DNA from: an uncultured Chitinophaga sp.
GTDB lineage: Bacteria; Bacteroidota; Bacteroidia; Chitinophagales; Chitinophagaceae
NCBI RefSeq assembly: GCF_937898475.1
Contig: NZ_CALEJS010000016.1
Span: 970,572-1,034,571, forward strand
Length of the DNA: 64,000 bases
Reading direction: 5' to 3'
In this document: in pieces, positions 1-8,107 of the stretch
Position numbering within the stretch: position 1 is the stretch's first letter
Layout of the letters: each line of letters starts with the position of its first letter
Program-made: the position numbers and the translations under genes
Notes under the pieces: model-generated
Databases searched by the model: none
The model's input: only the letters and a program-made list of their open reading frames with translations
Told to the model about the DNA's origin: nothing

Positions 1-8
1 AAAAAAAT

Positions 9-983
9 TTGCAGCGCAACGGATTTCTGGATGTGCCCGTTAATGTGAACCTGGATCTGTTTGCCGAAATAGAAAGGCTGAAGAAAGAAAAAAACGCCAT
101 TGTACTCGCGCACTATTACCAGGAGCCCGATATTCAGGATGTGGCAGACTACATTGGCGACAGCCTGGGGCTGAGCCAGGAGGCCGCCAAAACAGATGCC
201 GACATCATTGTGTTTGCCGGCGTGCATTTTATGGCCGAGACTGCCAAGATACTGAGCCCACAGAAGAAGGTGCTGCTGCCGGATCTGAAGGCGGGTTGTT
301 CCCTGGCCGACAGCGCCCCTCCCGAGCTGTTCAGGAAGTTCAGGGAAAAGTACCCCGATCACCTGGTGATCTCTTACATAAACTGCTCTGCAGGTATCAA
401 AGCACTGAGCGATATCATTTGTACGTCCTCCAATGCCGAAAAAATCATCGAAAGCGTTCCGGCTGACCAGCCCATCATTTTTGCCCCCGACCGGAATTTA
501 GGCAGCTATTTGCGCCGTAAAACGGGTCGCGACATGATACTGTGGAATGGCGCCTGTATGGTACACGAGATTTTTTCCCTGGAAAAGATCACCCGGCTCA
601 AGGTAAGGCACCCCAAAGCCAAGGTGATTGCCCACCCCGAATGCGAAGCCGCCGTACTGGAGATCGCCGACTATATAGGGTCTACCACCGGTTTGCTGAA
701 ATTTACACAGCGGGATGATGCCCGGGAGTACATTGTTGTGACCGAAACCGGTATCCTGCACCAGATGGAAAAGGCCAACCCGGGTAAGACTTTCATTCCC
801 GCACCCCCTAATAATGCCTGCGCCTGTAATGATTGCCCGCACATGAAGCTCAATACCCTTGAAAAACTTTACCTCTGTATGGAGTATGAAGAGCCGGAAA
901 TCACCATGGATGAGCAATTACGCATTGCTGCAAAGAAGCCAATAGACCGTATGCTGGAGATCAGCGCACAGTATGGTTTGTAA
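9..983 (+). CDS. nadA: Quinolinate synthase NadA, 5' end probably outside the window
   Basis: This is quinolinate synthase, which condenses iminoaspartate with dihydroxyacetone phosphate to give quinolinate in de novo NAD synthesis in the cytosol. The reading gives 324 residues. It carries the family signature LAHYYQEPDIQD near residue 33 and three cysteine positions expected for the single 4Fe-4S cluster: C97 (AGCSLAD), C183 (NGACMVHE) and one of C271/C273/C276 (NNACACNDCPHM). The first possible start in view is a TTG at base 9 and the frame is open to the window edge, so the real start may lie a few codons upstream. Family members are 310-350 residues, so little is missing. nadD, a later step of the same pathway, is 45 kb away at 46371. 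A GC-rich hairpin follows at 1046. Function is near certain; the start is not. Confidence 0.95.
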   Translation: MQRNGFLDVPVNVNLDLFAEIERLKKEKNAIVLAHYYQEPDIQDVADYIGDSLGLSQEAAKTDADIIVFAGVHFMAETAKILSPQKKVLLPDLKAGCSLADSAPPELFRKFREKYPDHLVISYINCSAGIKALSDIICTSSNAEKIIESVPADQPIIFAPDRNLGSYLRRKTGRDMILWNGACMVHEIFSLEKITRLKVRHPKAKVIAHPECEAAVLEIADYIGSTTGLLKFTQRDDAREYIVVTETGILHQMEKANPGKTFIPAPPNNACACNDCPHMKLNTLEKLYLCMEYEEPEITMDEQLRIAAKKPIDRMLEISAQYGL

Positions 984-1537
984 ATATTTATAAACCAGTA
1001 TTTTACAACTATTATTTAATTTAATATTACTTTATCGGACGGAAGGCCCCGAGAATGTGCTATCCTGGCGCATCCCCGGGGCTTCTTCTTTATATGTAAT
1101 TCTCAGCGCATAGGTAGTGTGCTGAGAATCGTGTATTTGCCTGCCTTCCTGTACTCTCTACGGTATAACGCACGCTAAAGCCCTTCGCGGCGGTTTCATG
1201 AAATCTTCCTCATAATGCTGCGCAACAAGTGAAAGAACTTGTGGTTACACCATCCTCTTTTCAAACTATCATGATACAGATCCATAGATATTCCGTTCCT
1301 TATAAGGTAGGGATGAACAAGGTCTGAAGTAGGGAGCAATAAGGGCTTATATAGGGCTCATCTCTTATCAAACATAAGATGGCACAGCATTTCAGCCCGA
1401 AAATCAGACGAAGGTCACGCTTGTACTGCGTGGAAGGCAAACGGTAATGTGATCGGGAACAAATGAAGGGGTACAGGGAAACTATCGGATAAGGATCCAA
1501 AGAAGGCAGGAACGGGGGATAAAAATGAATAAGCTGA
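984..1537. other. Gene-free stretch with two hairpins
   Basis: No convincing gene is seen in these 554 bases. A 66-codon leftward reading at 1300-1500 has no recognisable domain and is probably chance. The stretch opens with two consecutive inverted repeats (1046-1082 and 1099-1129) and has a short one at 1226-1243 (ACAAGT, six bases, ACTTGT). The first may end nadA transcription. The second, ATTCTCAGC pairing with GCTGAGAAT, has no T-run and could belong to a small RNA. The rest shows nothing I can name. Confidence 0.5.
1046..1090 (+). terminator. Probable terminator after nadA
   Basis: GCCCCG at 1046-1051 pairs with CGGGGC at 1077-1082, and an inner stem forms from ATGTGC and GCGCAT. A TTCTTCTTT stretch follows. 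The stem is strong but the T-run is interrupted, so this is a likely rather than certain rho-independent terminator. Confidence 0.5.
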
Positions 1538-1777
1538 TCAGTTGATCTCTTCTACCCAGATGAAGTCAGCTTCTGTTTTGCGGAGCGATAAATTGTAGCC
1601 GGCTACCATGATAGAGATGGGATCTCCGAGGGGAGCGATCTTTTCCACTTTTACTGTTTCACCAGGCACACAACCCATTTCCATTAGTTTGATATGAAGG
1701 TCATCTTTTTCAAATGCTGTAATGATCGCACTTCTGCCAATTGCCAGGGAAGATAACTTTATCTGACGTTTACTCAT
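1538..1777 (-). CDS. feoA: FeoA-domain protein
   Basis: This 79-residue protein is a single FeoA (SH3-like) domain, the small cytosolic partner of the ferrous iron transporter FeoB. The fold is recognised from LMEMGCVPGETVKVEKIAPL near residues 31-50 and the closing IMVAGYNLSLRKTEAD segment, where FeoA proteins carry a glycine-rich turn and a conserved leucine-arginine pair. The whole length matches a stand-alone FeoA (about 75-85 residues). It is not next to feoB, which lies at 38075 and also lacks a fused FeoA domain, so the two must be expressed from separate promoters. A very good Bacteroidota promoter lies upstream at 1821-1850 on the same strand. It could also be an FeoA-like regulator acting on another protein, but partnership with the distant FeoB is the simplest reading. 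Confidence 0.88.
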   Translation of the reverse strand: MSKRQIKLSSLAIGRSAIITAFEKDDLHIKLMEMGCVPGETVKVEKIAPLGDPISIMVAGYNLSLRKTEADFIWVEEIN

Positions 1778-1820
1778 TTCAAATCCACTTTGTTAGAACA
1801 TTCAAGTATTTCAGGATAGG

Positions 1821-1850
1821 CAAAGGTACCTTTCTAAAGCCATCCGGCAA
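1821..1850 (-). promoter_or_regulatory. Bacteroidota-type promoter of feoA
   Basis: On the minus strand TTG (1848-1850) is followed after exactly 19 bases by TACCTTTG (1821-1828). This matches the Bacteroidota housekeeping promoter pattern TTG, N19-21, TAnnTTTG. It sits 44 bases before the feoA start. No Fur-box-like palindrome was recognised by eye. Confidence 0.7.
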
Positions 1851-1913
1851 AAAAGAGGGGCGCGTCAATCAGAAATTTCACTATACTTTTACATCCGGGA
1901 TCAGAAATCTAAT

Positions 1914-2339
1914 ATGGCGATTCAATTTACCGCGCACGAAGTTAAAGTACAGATCAGGAACAGGACAAAGCTGAAGGCTTTTCTCAAAGCGCTCTTCCAG
2001 CGGGAAGGGCAGGGCCTGCTGGGCCTGCAGTATGTTTTTTGCAGCGATGCCTACCTGCTGGAAATGAACCAGCAGTTTTTACAGCATGACACTTATACAG
2101 ACATTATCACTTTTGAGCTGAGTGATGATCCAGCCAACACGGAGGGCGAAATCTATATCAGTATAGACCGCGTAAGGGAAAATGCACACAAGTTTGCCGT
2201 CAGCGAGGAACAGGAATTACACCGGGTGATCTTTCACGGAGCACTGCATTTGTGCGGCTATAAGGACAAATCAAAAAAAGATGCTGCGCTGATGCGTCAG
2301 AAGGAAGATGAATGTCTCGTGGAATATTTTGGTGAATAA
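1914..2339 (+). CDS. ybeY: Endoribonuclease/rRNA maturation factor YbeY
   Basis: YbeY is a zinc-dependent protein needed for maturation of the 16S rRNA 3' end and ribosome quality control. The 141-residue reading contains the metal motif HGALHLCGYKDK near residues 109-120. In most bacteria the motif ends in a third histidine (GYDH); here the position is taken by Lys-Asp-Lys, a variant I recall from other Bacteroidota, with the aspartate as a possible replacement ligand. The start is the ATG at 1914, preceded by AT-rich sequence but no clear ribosome site, as is normal in this phylum. The gene diverges from feoA and converges on the glycosyltransferase operon that ends at 2373. Function assignment is firm; the altered third ligand is the only oddity. 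Confidence 0.9.
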   Translation: MAIQFTAHEVKVQIRNRTKLKAFLKALFQREGQGLLGLQYVFCSDAYLLEMNQQFLQHDTYTDIITFELSDDPANTEGEIYISIDRVRENAHKFAVSEEQELHRVIFHGALHLCGYKDKSKKDAALMRQKEDECLVEYFGE

Positions 2340-2372
2340 TTGTCAGTGACGCTTTTAAAGGGCGATGCTGTT

Positions 2373-3338
2373 TCAGCTTGTTTTAAACAATCTTTTTATC
2401 CTGTTCTTCAGGCGCCGCGACTCCCGGTATTGTGCCAATCTTTGCGCTTCCATTGCCGCCCTGGTAACTTCCACCTGGAAATCATAATTGAGTGTGGCAA
2501 AATCGGCATCTTTTTCCGGCAGCACAAAGAGCGGATGGGTGATCTCGCCCAGTTCTTTCCGGGGAATGTTGGCGTACACACTGTCTTCCTGGCTGGTGTG
2601 TGTGGAGTTGGCCCCAAACCCGATGTTGCTGATCATATTGATGTTGGGGATAATGGAGAGGCCGTGTTGAAAAAAGTTGATCAGGGTGAGCTGATAATCC
2701 CAGGTGTTAATCTTCCCGGCTTTGGTTTCTTCAAAAATGCGGTGCCAGCTTTCAATCACCAGCGGATCGGTAAAGATCTTGGGCAGTTGTTTACTTACAT
2801 CGGCGCCATTGTATAAAGCAAGTTCGCGGTCATAATCTTTCCACACCCTGCGCCAGCTGGCCCATCCCCAGGCATGTGTAAGGTTGGAGTAATAGTAGGT
2901 GGCGGTACCCCAGGTTTTTCCATGCTGGAGGTTACAACCGGAGATATGCCGGATGCGGGTGTCGTGGCGGTACTTTTCAAGCATGGCATCGCAGAAGCGG
3001 AAGAAGCTCTGGTTAGGCAGGCAATCATCTTCCAGGATAATGCCTTCTTCTTCATGATCAAAGAACCAGTCGATAGCCGAAGAGATGGCCATTTTGCAAC
3101 CCAGGTTCTTTTCCCTGAAAAGGGTTTTTACTTCGCAGTCCCAATCTACCTGTTTGATGATGTTCCTTGTTTCATTGCATAACTGTTGTTCTCCTTCTTT
3201 CTCAGGCCTTGGTCCGTCTGCAGCGATGTATAATTTTTTTGGCTGAACGTTCCTGATCTGCTCAAATACGCGCGCCGTAAGATCCGGCCGCCTAAAGATC
3301 ATGAATAATACAGGTGAACGGGATGTGTAGTGCTCCAT
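2373..3338 (-). CDS. GT-A fold glycosyltransferase-like protein
   Basis: This 321-residue protein resembles nucleotide-diphospho-sugar transferases of GT-A fold. The N-terminus (SPVLFMIFRRPDLTARVF, residues 8-25) and the acidic metal-binding cluster ILEDDCLP near residue 99 are the key signs, followed by the HAWGWASWRRVW segment near residue 150 often seen in Bacteroidota proteins of this kind. It has no membrane segment or signal peptide and should act at the cytosolic face of the inner membrane. It is the last of three leftward glycosyltransferase genes (5285 to 2373) with gaps of 43 and 50 bases, so the three are probably one operon that builds a surface glycan. Donor and acceptor sugars cannot be told from the sequence. 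Confidence 0.8.
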   Translation of the reverse strand: MEHYTSRSPVLFMIFRRPDLTARVFEQIRNVQPKKLYIAADGPRPEKEGEQQLCNETRNIIKQVDWDCEVKTLFREKNLGCKMAISSAIDWFFDHEEEGIILEDDCLPNQSFFRFCDAMLEKYRHDTRIRHISGCNLQHGKTWGTATYYYSNLTHAWGWASWRRVWKDYDRELALYNGADVSKQLPKIFTDPLVIESWHRIFEETKAGKINTWDYQLTLINFFQHGLSIIPNINMISNIGFGANSTHTSQEDSVYANIPRKELGEITHPLFVLPEKDADFATLNYDFQVEVTRAAMEAQRLAQYRESRRLKNRIKRLFKTS

Positions 3339-3388
3339 AAATTAAAGATGTTCTTTTTAAAGATATAAATAATTATGGTTCACCCTGC

Positions 3389-4480
3389 TCAAATCAATTG
3401 TTTATATACCTCTAAAGTGCCCTGCATACATTGTTCCATGGAGAACCTGGACAGCTGCCGGATGCCACGCTGTTTCAGCTGTACAGCCTTATCACTGCTA
3501 TTAATAACAGATTCAATTACTTGTGTCATTTCTTCCTGCTGGTAGGGATCGAAGTAGGCGGCGGCATCGCCGCCAACTTCTTTAAAGCAGCTGGTATTGC
3601 TGGTGATGACCGGGCAATTGTTTTTAAATGCTTCCAGGATGGGAAATCCAAAGCCTTCGTACAAAGAAGGGAAGATAAATGCGATGGCATTCTGATAAAG
3701 GGTATTCAGCTGCGCTTCTGTCGCTGCAATTTGTTTGGTTCTATCCTGGATACCTGCCCGGAGCAGCAGTTCACGCTCGGCAGATCCCCAGTTGCCACCA
3801 CCTGTACACACCAGGTTAATATCATAGCGGTGCATCAATGGTTGTACCGCGCGAACAAACCTGCTGAAGTTCTTGTAGCCATTGGCCCGGTCTCCTACAT
3901 AGAGTATATAATCCCGGAAGGGAGGAGTAAAAGCTGGATCTTTTTCCTGTTGGCTCTCCATGTATCCATGGTATACCACGCTGATCTTATGATCAGGAAT
4001 ATTGAAGACCTGCTGCAGATCATTTTTGGTAGACTGGGAGATGGCGATGATATGATCAGCTTTTGTGATGGTGGCTCTTTTGAAAGGAACGAAATGATCG
4101 TGAGGGGAGAAGAACTCCGGGAACAACTCATGGATCATATCGTGAACGGTCAGCACAAAAGGTTTCTTCAGTTTTGTCAGGAAGTAGGGATGATAATAGG
4201 TGGGATGCAGCAGATCAAAATCATTCTTTTTGATCATGTGGCGGGCGTACTTTTTGTTCCAGCGCTCCAGCTTATGCTGTTTCTTCAGGAAGGTTTCACC
4301 CAGGAATGAGGGCAGGGGCAGTTTCATATCCTGGATGTAATGATTCCTGCTATACAACACCAACAGTTTGCAGTCCGGATGTCCGTGATTGTTCAGGTAG
4401 CTGTAAATATTAGCGAAGTATCTTGAAATCCCGCCGAAACGTTGCATTGAAAATATCTGGTGATCGAAATATACTTTCAT
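3389..4480 (-). CDS. Glycosyltransferase family 4 protein
   Basis: This 363-residue protein is a GT-B fold retaining glycosyltransferase of the GT4 family. The N-terminal half begins MKVYFDHQIFSMQRFGGISR, a form typical of GT4 enzymes with the glycine-rich acceptor loop. The C-terminal half carries the donor-binding E-x7-E motif in YEGFGFPILEAF near residue 287, followed by PVITSNTSC. A VTVHDMIHELFPEFF segment near residue 112 is also characteristic (mannosyl- and rhamnosyltransferase-like). It lies in the middle of the three-gene leftward operon. The GDP-mannose made by the enzyme at 30181 could be its donor, but that is only a guess. Confidence 0.88.
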   Translation of the reverse strand: MKVYFDHQIFSMQRFGGISRYFANIYSYLNNHGHPDCKLLVLYSRNHYIQDMKLPLPSFLGETFLKKQHKLERWNKKYARHMIKKNDFDLLHPTYYHPYFLTKLKKPFVLTVHDMIHELFPEFFSPHDHFVPFKRATITKADHIIAISQSTKNDLQQVFNIPDHKISVVYHGYMESQQEKDPAFTPPFRDYILYVGDRANGYKNFSRFVRAVQPLMHRYDINLVCTGGGNWGSAERELLLRAGIQDRTKQIAATEAQLNTLYQNAIAFIFPSLYEGFGFPILEAFKNNCPVITSNTSCFKEVGGDAAAYFDPYQQEEMTQVIESVINSSDKAVQLKQRGIRQLSRFSMEQCMQGTLEVYKQLI

Positions 4481-4523
4481 TCTTGTTGGTTAGTATAGGA
4501 CTGTAAAATTAACCGGGTATGGT

Positions 4524-5285
4524 TTAGTATTCTATAAAGTTTTGTCTTTTGTATTTATATCGTTTGATGATATACCGGATCATGTTTTTATACCCAAGGT
4601 ATTTTCCTACCAGGCGGATCCTGTCTTTTTTAAATGCTTCATCTTCCACTTTACCAGACATACCGCCGGCGGCATAGCGGGCAATCAGCAGGGGATGGAA
4701 TTCAAAGCGGAAGTTTTTGTCTGCCCATATCTGCATGTTGAGTACATAGTCTGCCCGTACAATATACTTTTCGTCATAGCGGTATTTGTCGAACACGGCC
4801 CGGGGGTAGAACATGGCCTGGTGGGAAAAATTCTCTTTTGCCAGTTTGTAGCCGTTGTAGCCTTGTCCCATAATCATATTCTTCCACAGGGTACAACCAT
4901 GATACACACAGTTTTCATCATCGATATTTTCTTCGATCATCTGGCTGAAGCCAGGGAACAATTCATCGTCTGCACCCAGGAACAGGAACCAATCCCCCCG
5001 GGCATAGGTAACCGCTTTGTTCATGGCGTTGTACACACCAGCGTCGGGCTCACTTTTCCAGTAGGCGATCTGGTCGTTATACTTTTTAAGTATCTCGACG
5101 GTATTATCTGTGCTTGCACCATCCAGGATGATATGTTCCAGGTTAGGATAGGTTTGTGCCTGTACACTTTGGATAGCCTTTTCGAGGCAGTCTGCAGCAT
5201 TTCTGGTAACCGTTATGACTGAAATAAGCGGTCCATTAGGTTTAGGAGATTGTTGGAATAGTTTACGGTTTCCACCTTCTATCAT
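4524..5285 (-). CDS. Glycosyltransferase family 2 protein
   Basis: This 253-residue protein is an inverting GT2 (GT-A fold) glycosyltransferase. The family start SVITVTRNAADCLEKAIQSV lies at about residues 22-41, followed by the DGASTDNTVEIL loop near residue 56 that contacts the nucleotide, and LGADDEL near residue 103 as the metal-binding DxD-like motif. It has a tyrosine-rich basic C-terminus but no membrane span. It is the first gene of the leftward glycosyltransferase operon and its promoter must lie in the edge of the 2.8-kb gene-free region upstream. Proteins of this shape (about 250 residues, ARGDWFLFLGADDE) are common in Bacteroidota polysaccharide loci, where they add one sugar to a lipid-linked intermediate. 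The specific sugar is unknown. Confidence 0.87.
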   Translation of the reverse strand: MIEGGNRKLFQQSPKPNGPLISVITVTRNAADCLEKAIQSVQAQTYPNLEHIILDGASTDNTVEILKKYNDQIAYWKSEPDAGVYNAMNKAVTYARGDWFLFLGADDELFPGFSQMIEENIDDENCVYHGCTLWKNMIMGQGYNGYKLAKENFSHQAMFYPRAVFDKYRYDEKYIVRADYVLNMQIWADKNFRFEFHPLLIARYAAGGMSGKVEDEAFKKDRIRLVGKYLGYKNMIRYIIKRYKYKRQNFIEY

Positions 5286-5692
5286 GGTACAAAAGTTTGT
5301 AGCTGTTTTTTAGAGCGCGCCAAGTTACAAAGAATAATAATGTGTAGCATGGTGTTATGATGGCTGGTAGAATAAGTTGGCTTATTTGCAGGAGGATGAG
5401 TGTCCTGCGTTCCGAAAGGTTTCCCCGGAGTATGGTTTCCGGTTAATTGTTGTTTAAAGCCATGCTGATAGTCTAACTGCCATTTGAATATCTAACTTTT
5501 CCACGCTGTAACTTATGCCAATACTAAACGAAGTTAGGGTGGATAATGTTACCGGGGAAGAGATAGCATGTTCTGATGCATTTAGGGTGAACGTTTGTGA
5601 ACGGGTGGGTAGTATGTGGGAGAAGGGTCAGGAAGGTGAAGGTGCTGGATTGGGATGGATTGGTTTCATGAGTGTGGAACATGAAATTGGAA

Positions 5693-5708
5693 TGTTCCAC
5701 GTGGAACA
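5693..5708. promoter_or_regulatory. parS-like ParB-binding palindrome 1
   Basis: TGTTCCACGTGGAACA is a perfect 16-bp palindrome differing from the Bacillus parS site (TGTTTCACGTGAAACA) by one base in each arm, and having the arms known from Pseudomonas parS. The palindrome extends to 18 bp with flanking A and T. A half-site GTGGAACA lies just upstream at 5674-5681. The second full copy is at 8029, sharing a longer flank (AATG before, ACATACA after). Confidence 0.8.
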
Positions 5709-7574
5709 TACATGTTTTTGCAGCGGGTGATATTTATGAGAAATCTTTTTGGTTGTTTGGAGCTTGCAGTTCCCTATAGTAATGCGCCGGTATTTCTTCC
5801 AGGAGTGTAGTTGTTTATCTGCCTCGCTGATTACGGATTATTACTACGGGCTTTCTCATCGAATAGGCAAATGCTAAATGGTGGACAGGTTGTATGGGCT
5901 TGACGATTTCTAAGGAGTACAATTGTTTGGGGAACGGATTGCTCCTAACCTGATTCATGGGAGTTTATTAACGTACTTCAGGTTGCTTGTTAATGAACAG
6001 GTGAATGGTAAAGATTAGGGGAGATTGCTAAACCAGGATGGATCGCCCGGTAGACCCTCGGCGTGCTGTTCTGAAGGATGTAGGAGATATTATAGGATCG
6101 GACACCCTCCTAATACATCGGTCATAACGTCCCGGTTTTATAGCGAGCGGCACTGAGGTATGGTTCTTTCTGAGTGCAGTAAGTTTTGATCGGGATTGCA
6201 GGTAGTCTGTATCCTGCAATTTCTATGGTGGCAAAATGTGAAGTAGGGTGGAGTTGCTGTAACAGATAGATTGTACTATTGATATAAAAGGGATCAGTAC
6301 CCTTGGGTAGTTTTTATCACCTTGCGCTGCTGGTTATCCATCGATGTGGGGCGAAGCAACAGGTGTTAAGCCTGGGGAAAGATTATACAGGAGCATGGCG
6401 GGCATCCTTTATAGGGTGTTTGTAGAATAGGTTGGTCTTTCATTGGAATAGGGCCTGTCATTGGAGTGGTGTTTTGTACCCACGGGTTGGTTTTACAGGT
6501 TAGTAGTATATCACCTGTTCCGGGAACATGGTACTGAACAGGTCAATACCTTTGTTTGGTTTGCCTGACTGATGCTGATATATAGGTCATAGGGATCAAA
6601 AGGTGTCTACCTGGTGCCAAGCTTTGAAGGTATTGATAACAGGACTACAAAACGGTGAGGGAAACTTAGTAAGGGCTCAGAGGCAGTTTGTTTTGAGCGG
6701 GTACTTCTGATGCCTGGGTTATTGAATGGGTAGGTGATTGCTGGCAGGCGTAGTGGGAGATATGTTATGTTCCACAAGGTTGGCATCAATGAGGTTTATT
6801 CCCCTGGTTTGTTGTATAATGCATACATACCGATCTTATTCTTCGACGTTGTGGGATGGTCTGATGGACAGCTTTACCACTTAATTACTGGATACCTTAG
6901 CTGGTGGCTTGGTGATTGCCAATGACTGAAGTGGGACGGGTATAGTATGTGGGTTAGTTTTAACCCGGTTTGTTTTAAGCCGTTGTTTTACAAGGGTGCA
7001 TACCGGCTTTGCTATCTGAAGATAGCGTTCGGGGAAAGGAATAGCCTGATCCCATAAGACTTTTGATAGCTTCCGTATTTAGGGAGTGGTGATTGCCGGG
7101 AAGATGGGTATGGTGAATCTGAACAGTGTAGATATTCATGCCTTGTACTAGCGGAACCAGGTTGAGGAGTACAAGGACAGGTATAATAGCAATCTACCCT
7201 GGGGGGATATCTTGATGGCGTTTTGATAGGGAGGTGTATGGTTAGCCGGTGGTGCCTGGACCCGGATGTAACAGACGCGATGGGTAGGTATTGACAGAAT
7301 CTTGTTTGGAGTATTATTATTCTGCATGCCATCAGCATCAACCGTTCAGGAGGGTGGATACCTGTGTATATTTTGATGAATGGAAATGGGACCCTACACC
7401 TTATAAAGTCTTTATCGGGATAGAATGGATGGTCCTGTAAAAGGGGCTGGTTTGTTGTTGTGGATGTGTACAGGAGCAAGCTGATGCAGGAAGTATATAA
7501 TATCGGTTTTAGGGAAACCATAAGGCTAGAAGTCTACATTAGCCGGACGCTTTACCAGAATAGTTGGGAAGAGA

Positions 7575-7609
7575 GCGCTTAGCCCCCGGATTAGTAATCG
7601 GGGGCTCGC
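7575..7609. repeat. Strong GC-rich hairpin with tRNA-like surroundings
   Basis: AGCCCCCG (7581-7588) pairs with CGGGGGCT (7599-7606), extended by GCG and CGC with a three-base bulge. Upstream AGTTGGGAAGAGAGC resembles a tRNA D-arm, but there is no T-arm (no GTTCGA) nor acceptor partner downstream, so it is not a tRNA gene. No T-run follows on either strand, so it is not an ordinary terminator either. Confidence 0.45.
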
Positions 7610-8028
7610 ATATTTCATATGTTACTTACCGGACCATAGCCGAGGTTTGATGGTACTTTATATTAGCGTCGATGGGGTACCCTATAACTTACCGGAAATT
7701 GGGCAGGAGGGAAGTCAGTGGAGCTTGCTGGTTATAATTATTAATTCAGAATGATGCCAGGCTTTGTGTATTAGAGCATGTGGTACCCATCCTTATCAGG
7801 TGATTCATTGGTATAGTTTGTTTAGCAATAGCATTTGCCTTGTCCCGGAGAGGTGATCTTTATGTGTTGTTCCACCGGGCATGCCGTTGTCATAGACAAA
7901 TTTTATCCCGAAAGGACCTCCTTAAAGAGAATATCTCACATTAATACCAGCCATTCTCCCTATGAATATACTAACTTTATCTACGTTCAGTTTCCTTACC
8001 TACCGCTTCTTCCATCCCCGGATTTCAA

Positions 8029-8044
8029 TGTTCCACGTGGAACA
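8029..8044. promoter_or_regulatory. parS-like ParB-binding palindrome 2
   Basis: This is the second perfect TGTTCCACGTGGAACA palindrome, 2336 bases to the right of the first and 64 bases before the mnmG start codon. It lies just upstream of the likely mnmG -7 element (TAATTTTG, 8079-8086), so ParB bound here could also influence mnmG transcription. Confidence 0.8.
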
Positions 8045-8107
8045 TACAATAAATATCCTCAGTCTCCCTGCTTATACGTAATTTTGCATCTTCTTAGAAT
8101 CAAAAAT

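Larger units (their letters stand above)
5286..8107. other. 2.8-kb gene-free region, candidate centromere/origin-proximal DNA
   Basis: No reading frame here looks like a gene. The longest, 169 codons leftward at 7012-7521, has low-complexity Pro/Ser/Tyr/Ile-rich sequence without any family pattern and follows from the strong base bias. On the plus strand G greatly exceeds C in lines I counted (22 to 4 in 5341-5400, 23 to 5 in 7081-7140), and this turns over near 7860 (14 C to 4 G in 7921-7980). Two perfect TGTTCCACGTGGAACA palindromes lie at 5693 and 8029. Three more perfect 8-base half-sites (5674, 6768, 7868) and a contracted palindrome TGTTCCGGGAACA (6516-6528) lie between or near them. 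Hairpins occur at 5388-5408, 6195-6220, 6514-6542, 7141-7176 and 7575-7609. The region separates leftward from rightward genes and precedes mnmG, a gene often found near replication origins. Confidence 0.7.

Noticed and set aside
1300..1500. 66-codon leftward frame after nadA
   Set aside because: No domain, no promoter, low-complexity composition.
5515..5730. Frames on both strands across the first parS-like palindrome (71 and 61 codons)
   Set aside because: Mutually overlapping, no recognisable domain, and they cover the palindrome; most likely chance.
6721..7100. 177-bp tandem repeats suggested by GGTGATTGC at 6733, 6911 and 7088
   Set aside because: The spacing of 178 and 177 bases is striking but flanking bases do not align, so it is probably coincidence.
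7012..7521. 169-codon leftward frame in the gene-free region
   Set aside because: Composition rich in Pro, Ser, Tyr and Ile without domain pattern; explained by the strong G-over-C bias that removes stop codons on the minus strand.
7581..7606. Rho-independent terminator
   Set aside because: Strong stem but no T-run on either strand.
7835..8107. 91-codon upstream extension of the mnmG frame
   Set aside because: It runs through the second parS-like site, has no similarity to MnmG and no start signal; the ATG at 8108 gives the family N-terminus.
5286..8107. oriC with a DnaA-box cluster
   Set aside because: Only about four near-matches to TTATCCACA were found (5538 rc, 6334, 7351 rc, 7459 rc), no more than chance in 2.8 kb, and no AT-rich unwinding element stands out. 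The parS case does not prove the origin itself.
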